Shown here one piece after another: positions 10,421 through 18,996 of a DNA stretch of 64,000 bases. The position numbers and the translations under genes were made by a program. The stretch's first letter is position 1, and every line of letters begins with the position of its first letter. The stretch covers positions 1 to 64,000 of the forward strand of contig NZ_PDHM01000028.1 of assembly GCF_002573715.1 (NCBI RefSeq), given 5' to 3'. The notes under the pieces are model-generated. The model had not been told where the DNA came from and made no database searches. It was given only the letters and a program-made list of their open reading frames with translations. Source of the stretch: Paenibacillus sp. EZ-K15. GTDB lineage: Bacteria > Bacillota > Bacilli > Paenibacillales > Paenibacillaceae.

Positions 10421-10798
10421 TCAATGATTGTTTCTCAAACTGAACACAATGCTGACAGGAATGGTCAACAATTGGGGTATGAACAGACCGGCAATTGCAC
10501 CGCCGAGTGATACCTGCTCGAGTTTAGCGGCGAAGATAACAATCAGAAATCCGATGCACAATCTCGTAATAAAGCCGAAATTGTACTTTTTCGGTTCCGG
10601 ATCGACAGCCAATTGCGCCAGCTGCTGCACTTTCATGGAGAGGAAGCGTACATTAAACAATCCCGCCGCCATGCCCATGATCAACCCCATAAAAATCGGG
10701 CGAAATTCCGGATAGAGAGCCCATCCGAGAAACAAGGCAGACAATAAGAGTAATGATACTCTAAATACAGCGTTCACAATGGAAGTCAAATCATTCAC
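10421..10798 (-). CDS. atpI: AtpI-type ATP synthase assembly protein
   Basis: This 125-residue membrane protein has four hydrophobic segments (about residues 8-27, 33-50, 75-92 and 98-118), typical of the AtpI family that aids c-ring assembly and in some species Mg2+ supply. It starts with GTG, overlapping the preceding gene by 4 nt, and precedes atpB. Position and topology support the call more than sequence motifs do. Confidence 0.87.
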   Translation of the reverse strand: MNDLTSIVNAVFRVSLLLLSALFLGWALYPEFRPIFMGLIMGMAAGLFNVRFLSMKVQQLAQLAVDPEPKKYNFGFITRLCIGFLIVIFAAKLEQVSLGGAIAGLFIPQLLTIPVSIVFSLRNNH

Positions 10799-11025
10799 GC
10801 CTGCGCCCCCAAAAACTTTTTAATGAGAAGAGCGATATTCAAAATCCCTACAAAGAGCCCCGAAAGCGTACCAATGGCAAGCCACACTCTGGGCCCGTCC
10901 AAATGATTCATGAGCCATCGCCCGGTAAAAAAACCGATGAGAATGTAAGCGGCAAGCAAACCGCCAGCCCCGCTAATGTATAGCGCTATCAACCAAGGGT
11001 TATCTTGACTTTTCGGATTTTTCAT
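10795..11025 (-). CDS. atpZ: AtpZ/AtpI family small membrane protein
   Basis: A 76-residue protein with two hydrophobic segments (about residues 12-36 and 46-69) and a central Arg/Asn-containing loop, fitting the AtpZ/AtpI family. ATG 11025 (MKNPKSQDNPW) is preceded by AGAGG; the longer frame begins with TTG at 11043 and lacks a ribosome site. It is the first gene of the atp operon, directly after the promoter. In alkaliphilic Bacillus, AtpI and AtpZ have been linked to ATP synthase function and Mg2+ handling. Confidence 0.82.
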   Translation of the reverse strand: MKNPKSQDNPWLIALYISGAGGLLAAYILIGFFTGRWLMNHLDGPRVWLAIGTLSGLFVGILNIALLIKKFLGAQA

Positions 11026-11046
11026 ATGAACCTCTAATCCCAACTC

Positions 11047-11076
11047 ATTTTACTGAATATTGCAAGAGTTTGTCAA
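11047..11076 (-). promoter_or_regulatory. SigA promoter of the atp operon
   Basis: On the minus strand a consensus -35 TTGACA (11071-11076) is followed after 18 bp by -10 TAAAAT (11047-11052). The predicted transcript starts about 15 nt before the first ATG (11025), just ahead of its ribosome site. Confidence 0.78.
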
Positions 11077-11109
11077 TGAATCGATTTGATGGATTTACCG
11101 TGTAAAATC

Positions 11110-11143
11110 GGCGTTTTGAGCAGTCTAAATTGCACAAAACGCC
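11110..11143 (-). terminator. Terminator after mnaA
   Basis: A hairpin pairs GGCGTTTTG (11110-11118) with CAAAACGCC (11135-11143), extended by GCA/TGC after an A-A mismatch. On the minus strand it is followed by GATTTTAC, a weak U-tract. It lies between mnaA and the atp promoter. Confidence 0.65.
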
Positions 11144-11200
11144 GCGGTAACCGTACAGTTCAACTGTATGCTGTCTTCTTGCCCATCAGAATACGGTAAA

Positions 11201-12358
11201 CTATACCTTTGTGAACATTCTGTGAAATTCTTCAGGACGCTCTTTTCGGATGCCGAAATGGTGCAAAATCGCATTGACAATCCGCTGCGAAGCTTGTCCA
11301 TCACCATACGGATTAGCTGCTTTGCTCATCTTGTCGTAGAGCTCCTGATCAGTCAGAAGAACCTTAATCCGTTCATACACATTCTCCTCCTGGGTGCCTA
11401 CCAGCTCCAGGGTACCGGCCTCAATGCCCTCCGGACGTTCGGTCGTATCCCGAAGCACCAGCGTCGGCACGCCGAATGATGGAGCTTCCTCTTGCATGCC
11501 GCCGGAATCCGTAATAATGAAATGCGTATGGGTGTAGATATTGTTCATATCCACAACATCCAGCGGATCAATCAGCTTAATGCGCGGGTGATCTCCCAGA
11601 ATGCGATGAGCCGGCTCTTTAACGGCAGGGCTCGGATGTACAGGATATACGATGGCGATATCCTCAAATTCATCGGCAATGCGCTTTACCGCTTCAAATA
11701 TTTGACGATGCGGCTCCCCTTGGGATTCGCGGCGATGTGCCGTCATCAGGATCAGGCGTTTGCCCTTCGCCCAGTCCAGAACCGGATGGGTATAACCTTC
11801 ACGCACCGTGTACTGGAACACGTCCGTAGCCGTGTTACCCGTAACATAAATACGGGATTCCGGCTTGTTCTCCTTGCGGAGATTCTCGGCGGACCAGTTC
11901 GTCGGCGCAAAGTGAAGATCAGCAAGCACACCGGTCAACTGACGGTTCATCTCCTCCGGATAAGGATTCAGCTTGTTCCATGTCCGCAGACCCGCCTCTA
12001 CATGGCCAACCTGAATCTGCTGCAGAAACGCTGCATAGCTGGCCAGGAACGTTGTCAGCGTATCGCCGTGCACCAGCACGATATCCGGTTTAGCCTCACG
12101 GAGAACAGGCTCAAGACCCTCCAGAACGCGCACGGTGATCTCGTTGAGCGTCTGACGGTCCTTCATGACATCCAAATCATAGTCGGGAACAATCTTGAAC
12201 ACATCCAGCACCTGATCCAGCATTTGCCGATGCTGCGCAGTAACACAAACGACCGATTCAATATGCTCGGGGTGACGTTGAAGCTCCAGAATAAGCGGCG
12301 CCATCTTGATTGCTTCGGGGCGGACCCCAAATATCGTCATCACTTTCACTTTTGACAT
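11201..12358 (-). CDS. mnaA: UDP-N-acetylglucosamine 2-epimerase (non-hydrolysing)
   Basis: This cytoplasmic enzyme interconverts UDP-GlcNAc and UDP-ManNAc, supplying ManNAc for wall teichoic acid linkage units or other surface glycans. The 385-residue protein has the family motifs FGVRPEAIKMAP, VHGDTLTT, HVEAGLRT, YPEEMNRQ, TAHRRES and the nucleotide-binding ITDSGGMQEE. It lies 63 bp after upp and probably shares its transcript. The symbol wecB is also used for this family. Confidence 0.96.
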   Translation of the reverse strand: MSKVKVMTIFGVRPEAIKMAPLILELQRHPEHIESVVCVTAQHRQMLDQVLDVFKIVPDYDLDVMKDRQTLNEITVRVLEGLEPVLREAKPDIVLVHGDTLTTFLASYAAFLQQIQVGHVEAGLRTWNKLNPYPEEMNRQLTGVLADLHFAPTNWSAENLRKENKPESRIYVTGNTATDVFQYTVREGYTHPVLDWAKGKRLILMTAHRRESQGEPHRQIFEAVKRIADEFEDIAIVYPVHPSPAVKEPAHRILGDHPRIKLIDPLDVVDMNNIYTHTHFIITDSGGMQEEAPSFGVPTLVLRDTTERPEGIEAGTLELVGTQEENVYERIKVLLTDQELYDKMSKAANPYGDGQASQRIVNAILHHFGIRKERPEEFHRMFTKV

Positions 12359-12421
12359 GTTTGAAATACCCCTCTTTGCTTGTTTTCAAATATTCAAGAC
12401 GTACGAATGACTGATCGGCTC

Positions 12422-13051
12422 TTATTTCGTGCCGTACAGCCGATCCCCTGCATCCCCAAGGCCCGGTACGATGTAGCCATGGTCGTCAAGGCCCTCATCG
12501 AGAGCAGCAACATAAATGTCCACGTCCGGATGGGCATCATGGACAGCCTTCACACCTTCCGGTGCAGCCACGAGGTTCATCATCTTGATCTGGGTACAGC
12601 CGCGTTTCTTCAGCACGTCGATAGCAGCGATGGCGGATCCGCCCGTCGCGAGCATCGGATCAATGACGATCAATTCCCGTTCCGTAACGTCCGTTGGAAG
12701 CTTCGTATAATATTCAACAGGCTGAAGCGTTTCGGGGTCACGGAACAATCCGACATGCCCTACCTTTGCTGCAGGAAGCAGCTTGACAACTCCGTCCAGC
12801 ATGCCTAGACCGGCGCGCAGGATCGGAATCAAGCCGAGCATGCGGCCGGAAATGACTTTGCCTTGGGTTTCAGCTACCGGCGTCTGCACGGATATGGATT
12901 CAAGAGGAACCTCCCGCGTAATTTCATAAGCCATCAAAGTCGCGACTTCGTCTACCAATTCGCGAAAGTCTTTTGTGTTAGTCCGCATATCGCGGATAAA
13001 TGTAAGTTTGTGTTGAATCAACGGGTGATCACAAATCACCAATTTTCCCAT
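12422..13051 (-). CDS. upp: Uracil phosphoribosyltransferase
   Basis: Upp salvages uracil, making UMP from uracil and PRPP. The 209-residue protein has the PRPP-binding loop VIDPMLATGGSA at residues 129-140 and the uracil-binding end GYIVPGLGDAGDR. Length is standard. It is preceded by an extended -10 promoter about 80 bp upstream and is followed closely by mnaA. Upp between glyA and the atp genes matches Bacillus. Confidence 0.98.
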   Translation of the reverse strand: MGKLVICDHPLIQHKLTFIRDMRTNTKDFRELVDEVATLMAYEITREVPLESISVQTPVAETQGKVISGRMLGLIPILRAGLGMLDGVVKLLPAAKVGHVGLFRDPETLQPVEYYTKLPTDVTERELIVIDPMLATGGSAIAAIDVLKKRGCTQIKMMNLVAAPEGVKAVHDAHPDVDIYVAALDEGLDDHGYIVPGLGDAGDRLYGTK

Positions 13052-13129
13052 GTCTGGTCCCTCCGGTTTGAGTACAAATGTTATTTCAATATGGGCGTAA
13101 AATATGTGTGAGCTCCATAAATCCTGTCT

Positions 13130-13138
13130 ATTATATCA
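13130..13138 (-). promoter_or_regulatory. Extended -10 promoter of upp
   Basis: The minus strand carries TGATATAAT, a perfect extended -10 element (13130-13138). The -35 region 17 bp further up (TGTCAA) is poor, as is usual for extended -10 promoters. The predicted leader to the upp ATG (13051) is about 70 nt. Confidence 0.6.
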
Positions 13139-13330
13139 TTCCCTCTAGGCAATTGACACCTGCACGGGTCATGTTTTATTCCATGAGTTTTTGACCTTAT
13201 ATAACTAAACCGGATCTTCTTCTGCCCTAAACCTAGGTTTTCCATTTCCGCCTATATTGATGCTAACCGCGAAGCCTACCTGACTGGGAAAATGAGAGCA
13301 TAGCAATCTGGCCAGAATGTTTATAGCTCC

Positions 13331-13364
13331 TAAAAGGACCCCACCTGCATCAGGCGGGGTCCTC
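13331..13364 (-). terminator. Terminator of glyA
   Basis: A 12-bp near-perfect stem (AGGACCCC core; 13335-13346 with 13352-13363) and a 5-nt loop are followed on the minus strand by UUUUA. It lies 35 bp after the glyA stop, separating glyA from upp. Confidence 0.88.
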
Positions 13365-13398
13365 TTATCATAGGCCTCTTACGCGGAGGAAACTGTGA

Positions 13399-14649
13399 TT
13401 AATATTTCATTTCAGCATAGAGAGGATATAGATCTGTAAGCTCAGCGACCAAACGGCCTGCCTTTTCAAGCGTTGCCTCGTCTTTTGGCTGCTTCAATGT
13501 CATGGCAATAATTTTCGCGATTTTCACCATCGCCTGCTCATCCATACCGCGGGAAGTAACCGCAGGGGTACCGATACGGATACCGCTCGTTACGAACGGG
13601 CTGGTCGGATCAAACGGGATGGCATTCTTGTTCACGGTAATCCCGATGGAGTCTAGAACTTTCTCCGCGTCTTTACCGGTGATGTCCAGATTGCGGGTAT
13701 CCACCAGCATCAGGTGGTTATCGGTGCCGCCGGATACGATGTTCAAGCCTTCCTCGATCAGAGTATCAGCCAGCACTTTCGCGTTCTTCACAACGTTCTC
13801 TGCATACGACTTGAAGGACGGATCCAATGCTTCGCCAAGCGCAACGGCCTTGGAAGCAATAACATGCATGAGCGGGCCGCCTTGGGAGCCAGGGAATACC
13901 GCTTTATCGATCGCTTGCGCCCAAGCTTTTTTGCACAGAATCATACCGCCGCGAGGCCCGCGAAGCGTCTTATGCGTCGTTGTTGTTACAAAATGGGCAT
14001 GCGGAACCGGATTCGGATGAAGACCTGCCGCAACAAGACCTGCAATATGAGCCATATCAACCATGAACAACGCGCCAACGTCGTTCGCGATGGCAGCAAG
14101 CCGTTCAAAATCAATGATGCGAGGGTAGGCACTTGCTCCCGCCACGATCAGACGAGGGCGATGCTTGAATGCCGCTTTGCGAACTTCGTCGTAATCTATA
14201 AGGAACGTGTCTTCTTGCACGCCGTAGGCCACGAAATTGTACAGAAGGCCGGAAGCGTTAACCGGGCTTCCGTGAGTCAGATGGCCGCCATGGGCCAGGT
14301 TCATGCCGAGCACGGTATCTCCAGGCTTCAGAGCTGCCAAATATACCGCCATGTTCGCTTGGGCACCGGAGTGCGGCTGAACGTTGGCATGCTCGGCTCC
14401 GAACAGTTCTTTGGCGCGGTCACGGGCGATATCTTCCACAATATCCACACGCTCACAGCCACCGTAATAGCGTTTGCCAGGGTAGCCTTCCGCATATTTA
14501 TTCGTCAGTACCGTCCCCATTGCTTCCATAACCGCTTCGCTAACAATATTCTCAGAGGCAATCAGCTCAATGTTGCTGCGCTGACGCTTCAGCTCCAAAT
14601 CCATCGCTTCCAATACAGCCGGGTCACTCTTCCGCAAATGTTCCATCAT
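13399..14649 (-). CDS. glyA: Serine hydroxymethyltransferase
   Basis: GlyA is a PLP enzyme that converts serine and tetrahydrofolate into glycine and methylene-THF. The 416-residue protein shows the PLP lysine in TTTTHKTLRGPRGG (near residue 227) and the motifs YAEGYPGKRYYGG and VQPHSGAQANMAVY. Three nearby ATGs exist; I choose 14649 (MMEHLRKSD), 8 nt after GGGAGG. The one at 14655 leaves only 2 nt. It follows ywlG after 90 bp and ends at a strong terminator. Confidence 0.97.
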   Translation of the reverse strand: MMEHLRKSDPAVLEAMDLELKRQRSNIELIASENIVSEAVMEAMGTVLTNKYAEGYPGKRYYGGCERVDIVEDIARDRAKELFGAEHANVQPHSGAQANMAVYLAALKPGDTVLGMNLAHGGHLTHGSPVNASGLLYNFVAYGVQEDTFLIDYDEVRKAAFKHRPRLIVAGASAYPRIIDFERLAAIANDVGALFMVDMAHIAGLVAAGLHPNPVPHAHFVTTTTHKTLRGPRGGMILCKKAWAQAIDKAVFPGSQGGPLMHVIASKAVALGEALDPSFKSYAENVVKNAKVLADTLIEEGLNIVSGGTDNHLMLVDTRNLDITGKDAEKVLDSIGITVNKNAIPFDPTSPFVTSGIRIGTPAVTSRGMDEQAMVKIAKIIAMTLKQPKDEATLEKAGRLVAELTDLYPLYAEMKY

Positions 14650-14739
14650 GTTCATATCCTCCCATAATCAATCGTTATTTTTTCTTGCAAAGTCAATACT
14701 ACAAGTTGTCATAATTAAAAAAGCGAGTTCTCATTTAAA

Positions 14740-15324
14740 TCAATCGCATAGTGTGGAATCATCCCTTTGCTCGAGCCGGTACACCGCACGTTCTCCACCA
14801 ATCAGCTTCGGACGGGTATAAGCCGCGGTTACGCGCGCCTCACCGATATAACGCTCGGTCGGTCTGAACGGAACCGCCACTTGCCGCAAATGCATGCCGA
14901 TCAGCGTCTCGCCGATATCAACTCCGGCATGTGCTTCAATCGATTCCGCAAGACAAGGCTCCTTCATGCTGCGGTAAGCCGCGGAGGCCATCGACCCGCC
15001 CGCTCCCGGAATGGGAACAGCCGCCACTTCCGTCAAGCCCAGCCGCTCGAGCAGTTCGCGTTCCATGACAAGCGCGCGGTTCAGATGCTCACAGCATTGA
15101 TAAGCCACCGCGAAACCGAATTCCGCTTGAACCTCGGCAATGCCCTGAAGGAGCTGCTGCGCCGTTTCAAGAGCGCCGCCTGTACCGATCCGGCGTCCGA
15201 CCACTTCACTGGTACTGGCGCCGATGACCAGCACTTTACCGGGTCCTAACACGGCAGCTTCGGCCAGTTCGCGGACAATCTGCCCTGTCTGTTCGTTCAA
15301 GGAAACCTTGGAGATATCCGTCAT
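14740..15324 (-). CDS. ywlG: TIGR01440/DUF436 family protein YwlG
   Basis: A 194-residue cytoplasmic protein of the YwlG family, function unproven. Recognisable parts are VLVIGASTSEVVGRRIGT near residue 31, YQCCEHLNRALV with paired cysteines near residue 75, and HAGVDIGETLIGMHL. The position between rpiB and glyA is the same as in Bacillus. The conserved Cys-Cys-Glu-His hints at metal or cofactor binding, but that is only inference. Confidence 0.9.
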   Translation of the reverse strand: MTDISKVSLNEQTGQIVRELAEAAVLGPGKVLVIGASTSEVVGRRIGTGGALETAQQLLQGIAEVQAEFGFAVAYQCCEHLNRALVMERELLERLGLTEVAAVPIPGAGGSMASAAYRSMKEPCLAESIEAHAGVDIGETLIGMHLRQVAVPFRPTERYIGEARVTAAYTRPKLIGGERAVYRLEQRDDSTLCD

Positions 15325-15405
15325 GTCACAGTCCTCCCGATGATTTTTTCACAGAAGATGCTTCATTCCCATATCACGATAGCCGCAACTGCTTTACGCA
15401 TTCAC

Positions 15406-15870
15406 CTATCGCGATTCATTCTTCAGGTAACGCTCCTCGATGGCCTTGATCTTGTTCACGCGGCCGATATGGCGCTCGCCATGACTGAAATCCGTTGTCA
15501 GCCATGCGCTGACGATTTCAGCAGCAAGTCCGGGACCGACGACACGCTCACCCAGCGCAATCACGTTGCTGTCGTTATGCTCGCGCGTTGCTTTGGCTGA
15601 GAACACATCATGTGTCAGCGCGCAGCGAATGCCCGGTACCTTGTTGGCCGCAATGCTCATGCCGATCCCCGTACCGCAGATCAGAATGCCGCGATCCGCT
15701 TCACCCGAGACTACCTTCTCGCACACAGGAAGGGCATAATCGGGATAATCCACGGAATCGGAACAGCCGCAGCCCAGATCCTCCACCTCGTGTCCAAGAC
15801 CCTGAATGACTTCCACGATCTCCTCTTTCAGACGAATGCCGGCATGATCCGTACCCAATGCAATTTTCAT
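15406..15870 (-). CDS. rpiB: Ribose-5-phosphate isomerase B
   Basis: RpiB interconverts ribose 5-phosphate and ribulose 5-phosphate in the pentose phosphate pathway. The 154-residue protein starts MKIALGTDHAGIRLKE and holds VDYPDYA, the catalytic-site loop ICGTGIGMSIAANK and THDVFSAKATREHNDSNV. Length is typical. It sits between ywlE and ywlG, matching Bacillus ywlF. Confidence 0.96.
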   Translation of the reverse strand: MKIALGTDHAGIRLKEEIVEVIQGLGHEVEDLGCGCSDSVDYPDYALPVCEKVVSGEADRGILICGTGIGMSIAANKVPGIRCALTHDVFSAKATREHNDSNVIALGERVVGPGLAAEIVSAWLTTDFSHGERHIGRVNKIKAIEERYLKNESR

Positions 15871-16156
15871 CTATGAAAAACCCCCTCGTATGTTCGCTTT
15901 TGCGTTTTAGCTTGTTTCATTATAACCCAAATCGGGCGCAAAAGACGAAAAAAGAGCAGTCGGCGCACGTATTGTGCTCCAAATGCTCTTTGCCCAGGCG
16001 ACCGGCCGTATATTCCGATGCTCCATCGTGGTTTCATCCACTTCGTCGCCAGTTACACCGGATCATTTGTTTTTCAACTTCATCTTAAAGCAATACCATG
16101 TGAAAGGCAAGTGGCTTTTTAGCCCAATGGTAGGCTCATATCGATCAAAGTAAGGC

Positions 16157-16744
16157 TTAGTTATGCCGATCCGCCTCCAGCTTGTCCAAGAGACGGAACA
16201 ACGCTGTCCGAATCTCTGCAGCCGTCGCCTCATATTCCTCCCGCGAGCCTCCAAAAGGATCGGAGATATCGAAGCTCGGAATGCGCTGACGCAGCTCGAT
16301 CAGACGCTCCCGGTCACGCTCGCTGACGTCGCGGCCCAGCGATCTGGCCAGCTCAAGCGCCGCATACAGACTATCCTGCTCCCGCAGATCATCCAGCACC
16401 TGTCGGTCATCCTCAACAAACTCTTTCAGCGTATGCATCTTGTCTGCGGCGTGCGGGAACTGCCTTATAGCATACTGCTTATGCGACTGGGTCAACGTCA
16501 GGATCAAGTCTGACCACTCCACCAGATTCGCAGTCAATGGTTTGGACACCAAGCGTTCTTGGATATCCTGGTCTCGCAGTATGGATTCCGTATGATGGGA
16601 CACCGGCATTCCATCCACGGCCGAGACACCGGCGGACTTCGTTTCCAGCGGGATGCCCCGTTGTTTGGCAAGCTTGCGCAGCATGCCTTCAGCCATTGGA
16701 CTGCGGCAGGTATTTCCCGTGCAGACAAACAGTATATTTTTCAC
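16157..16744 (-). CDS. ywlE: Low-molecular-weight protein phosphatase, YwlE-type protein-arginine phosphatase
   Basis: The protein carries the CX5R phosphatase loop CTGNTCRS at residues 8-15 and the general-acid segment DISDPFGGS. Thr12 of the loop matches the Thr that gives Bacillus YwlE its phospho-arginine specificity, so it probably removes McsB-type arginine phosphorylation marking proteins for ClpCP. At 195 residues it is longer than B. subtilis YwlE (about 150); the extra part is a charged stretch between residues 95 and 150. Neighbours mntP and rpiB match the Bacillus order. Confidence 0.92.
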   Translation of the reverse strand: MKNILFVCTGNTCRSPMAEGMLRKLAKQRGIPLETKSAGVSAVDGMPVSHHTESILRDQDIQERLVSKPLTANLVEWSDLILTLTQSHKQYAIRQFPHAADKMHTLKEFVEDDRQVLDDLREQDSLYAALELARSLGRDVSERDRERLIELRQRIPSFDISDPFGGSREEYEATAAEIRTALFRLLDKLEADRHN

Positions 16745-16798
16745 GGTCCCGTCCCTCCCGTTAGTAGGTTCTTTGGGCTTATTGTAACAAATATAACG

Positions 16799-17362
16799 TC
16801 AGAAGATAAACATGGTACCAAATATAACCAAAATCAGTCCGCCCAGCATTTCACCGTACTCCCCCAGCTTATTGCTTACCTGGCGGCCAAGCAGCAAGCC
16901 GAGAATGGACAGCAAACCGCCAACCAGCCCGAAGGAGATCACGATCAACAGCACATCATCCACAAACATCCCGAGCGAAACGCCTACCGAGAAGGAGTCG
17001 ATGCTGACGCTAAGCGAAAACAGCAGCATGCCTAAAAATGCGGTAGGATGTATTCGCTGTCCTTCTCCGCCCCGCAGGGCGTTATACATCATATGCCCGC
17101 CTAACAGAAGCAGCAGCCCGCCGGCCGCAAGTCCTGTGACGTGACCCAGTAACATACCTACATAGCGGCCGGCAAATAAGCCCAGCAGCGGCATCAGCAT
17201 GTGAAACAACGCGATCATGAAGCTGATGCCCAGCATATGGCCTAAGCGCATGCCGCTTCTCATTCCGACTCCGATTCCAAGCGAAAATGCGTCTAGCCCG
17301 AGTGCAACCGCCATCAGCAGAATCGCCGCAAGCTGTCCCGATTGGACAGACGCCTCCAGCAT
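16799..17362 (-). CDS. mntP: Manganese efflux pump MntP
   Basis: MntP exports excess Mn2+. The protein has six hydrophobic segments and two repeats of the family signature: ALGLDAFSLGIGVG in helix 1 and SVSIDSFSVGVSLG in helix 4, whose acidic residues line the ion path. I choose ATG 17362 (MLEASVQSG, 187 aa), preceded by GGGGGA at 6-7 nt. The frame extends further up to 17425, with no better start. In Bacillus this gene is ywlD. No yybP-ykoY riboswitch is visible upstream, because ywlC ends close by. Confidence 0.92.
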   Translation of the reverse strand: MLEASVQSGQLAAILLMAVALGLDAFSLGIGVGMRSGMRLGHMLGISFMIALFHMLMPLLGLFAGRYVGMLLGHVTGLAAGGLLLLLGGHMMYNALRGGEGQRIHPTAFLGMLLFSLSVSIDSFSVGVSLGMFVDDVLLIVISFGLVGGLLSILGLLLGRQVSNKLGEYGEMLGGLILVIFGTMFIF

Positions 17363-17443
17363 GCCCATTCCCCCAAGTCCCATGGTCTTGTACACCATAT
17401 GCGGACAAGGGATAAATGATGCCAAAAGCGTTCATTCGGCAGC

Positions 17444-18610
17444 TCAATTCACATCGATGATGTGGTGTCCCGCGGCCTTCAACAGCCGGTTCATGACGGC
17501 TGCCCCGAGGCCTTGCTCAGGGCACGCTTCAGCCAGAATGAAGGTCGCGCCTTCATCATCGAACCGGCGCAGGCCGGCGTACAGCCGGCGGGCCGCCTCC
17601 TCCGGCGCGGCCAGGCTGCCGAGCGAGACGGCAACGTCCGCGTGGTAGTGACCGATGTGCTCGTCGAATGACAGCACGCCGGTCACCTCCCCGCGCCGTG
17701 TTGCCGCCTCAAGCTCGGCCGCGATGCGTGCCGACACCGCGTCGGCACGCGGGCCCTGCACCACGCACATCGCACCCTTCGGTGCGTAGTGCGTGTACTT
17801 CATGCCCGGCGAGCGCGGCGCCGGGCTCTCCGCTTCCCCGGCGGCGCGCTGCAGCGCCGGGTCCATGCGCACGCTTGCCGCAACGGCGGCAAGCTGCTCC
17901 GCCGTGACGCCGCCCGGGCGGAGCACCGTGACGGCCCCGTCTTCGCCGACTTGCACCACCGTCGACTCGACGCCCACCCCGGCCGGGCCGCCGTCGAGCA
18001 CGCCGTCGATCGCCCCGGCCAGATCCTCCAAGACATGGCTGGCCAGCGTCGGGCTTGGCCGACCGGAACGGTTCGCGCTCGGCGCAGCCAGCGGACGTCC
18101 GGCGGCGCTGATCAAAGCCAGCGCCACATTGTGATCCGGCATCCGCACGGCAACGGTATCGAGGCCTGCCGTCACGCGAGGGGAGACAGCACCCGGTTTA
18201 ACGGGCAGTACCAGCGACAGCGGCCCAGGCCAGAACATTGCCATCAGCGCCCGTTCCGTCTCATTTACATGAAGGACCAAACCGTCAAGCTGAGCTAGCT
18301 CCGAAATATGCACAATCAATGGATTGTCCGACGGCCGGCCTTTCGCGGCAAAGACGCGCTCGACCGCTTCCGTATTGCCGGCGTCCGCGCCAAGCCCGTA
18401 GACCGTTTCCGTCGGAAATGCCACCGTTCCGCCGAGCTCGAGCACCTGCCCCGCTTCCCCAAGCGCCTGCTTTGCCTCCTTCTCCAAACTCAAACTCTCC
18501 CTAGAGAGCGAGTTCGAGACGTGCCACACTTGGGTTGATTTTGCAGCAGCCTGGCGGAAGCCGTTATCCCGCTGCTGGTTAGGTTCCATGCCGTTCCCGT
18601 TCTGTTCCAT
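17444..18610 (-). CDS. ywlC: L-threonylcarbamoyladenylate synthase (Sua5/YwlC type)
   Basis: The enzyme makes threonylcarbamoyl-AMP from threonine, bicarbonate and ATP for the t6A modification of tRNA position 37. The catalytic YrdC domain covers about residues 40-235 (GGTVAFPTETVYGLG, KGRPSDNPLIVH, SANRSGRPSPT). A C-terminal Sua5 domain follows, joined by SPGMKYTHYAPKG. At 388 residues it has an extra N-terminal tail of about 25 residues compared with Bacillus. The middle and end are markedly GC-rich. It lies between spoIIR and mntP as in Bacillus. Confidence 0.95.
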   Translation of the reverse strand: MEQNGNGMEPNQQRDNGFRQAAAKSTQVWHVSNSLSRESLSLEKEAKQALGEAGQVLELGGTVAFPTETVYGLGADAGNTEAVERVFAAKGRPSDNPLIVHISELAQLDGLVLHVNETERALMAMFWPGPLSLVLPVKPGAVSPRVTAGLDTVAVRMPDHNVALALISAAGRPLAAPSANRSGRPSPTLASHVLEDLAGAIDGVLDGGPAGVGVESTVVQVGEDGAVTVLRPGGVTAEQLAAVAASVRMDPALQRAAGEAESPAPRSPGMKYTHYAPKGAMCVVQGPRADAVSARIAAELEAATRRGEVTGVLSFDEHIGHYHADVAVSLGSLAAPEEAARRLYAGLRRFDDEGATFILAEACPEQGLGAAVMNRLLKAAGHHIIDVN

Positions 18611-18760
18611 TCCTATCCCAAACTTTCTGTATATGAAATATATAAACTCCAGCGCGAGTTTTGCCTATGCCCCAAAATAAAAAGCGCTTTTCGTTCTTCA
18701 GTCCCGTGCCGGTTCCCATTCAAACCAGTCGCGCCAAAGAGAAAGCACTCTTCTAAAGGT

Positions 18761-18929
18761 TGTTCAAAAAGTCCGCTTTTGATCACGAAGCGAATCAGGA
18801 AGCAGCTCGGCATCGAATCTTGAATTCAGCCGGGCCTTCCGGGGCTCACGTACCCAAAACGTACGCTCCGCTCCTCAGTCCCTAGCTTCATCCAACCTTC
18901 TCGGTGCTGAAAATCCACCTTTTTGAACA
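18761..18929. mobile_element. MITE-like element with imperfect terminal inverted repeats
   Basis: A 169-bp non-coding block is bounded by inverted ends: TGTTCAAAAAG at 18761-18771 and its complement at 18919-18929. The similarity continues inward (TTTT, then CACGAAG versus CACCGAGAAGG). Inside is a small hairpin, CGTAC-N7-GTACG (near 18849-18865). It has no open frame and no clear target duplication. From memory, similar blocks recur in intergenic regions of Paenibacillus genomes; that is recall, not a search. It separates ywlC from spoIIR. Confidence 0.65.
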
Positions 18930-18996
18930 CGCACTTCTACTTCAAAGTTTATCATACCCGATCAGGATTGAAAATCAACCCGCTCCATAATCGATC

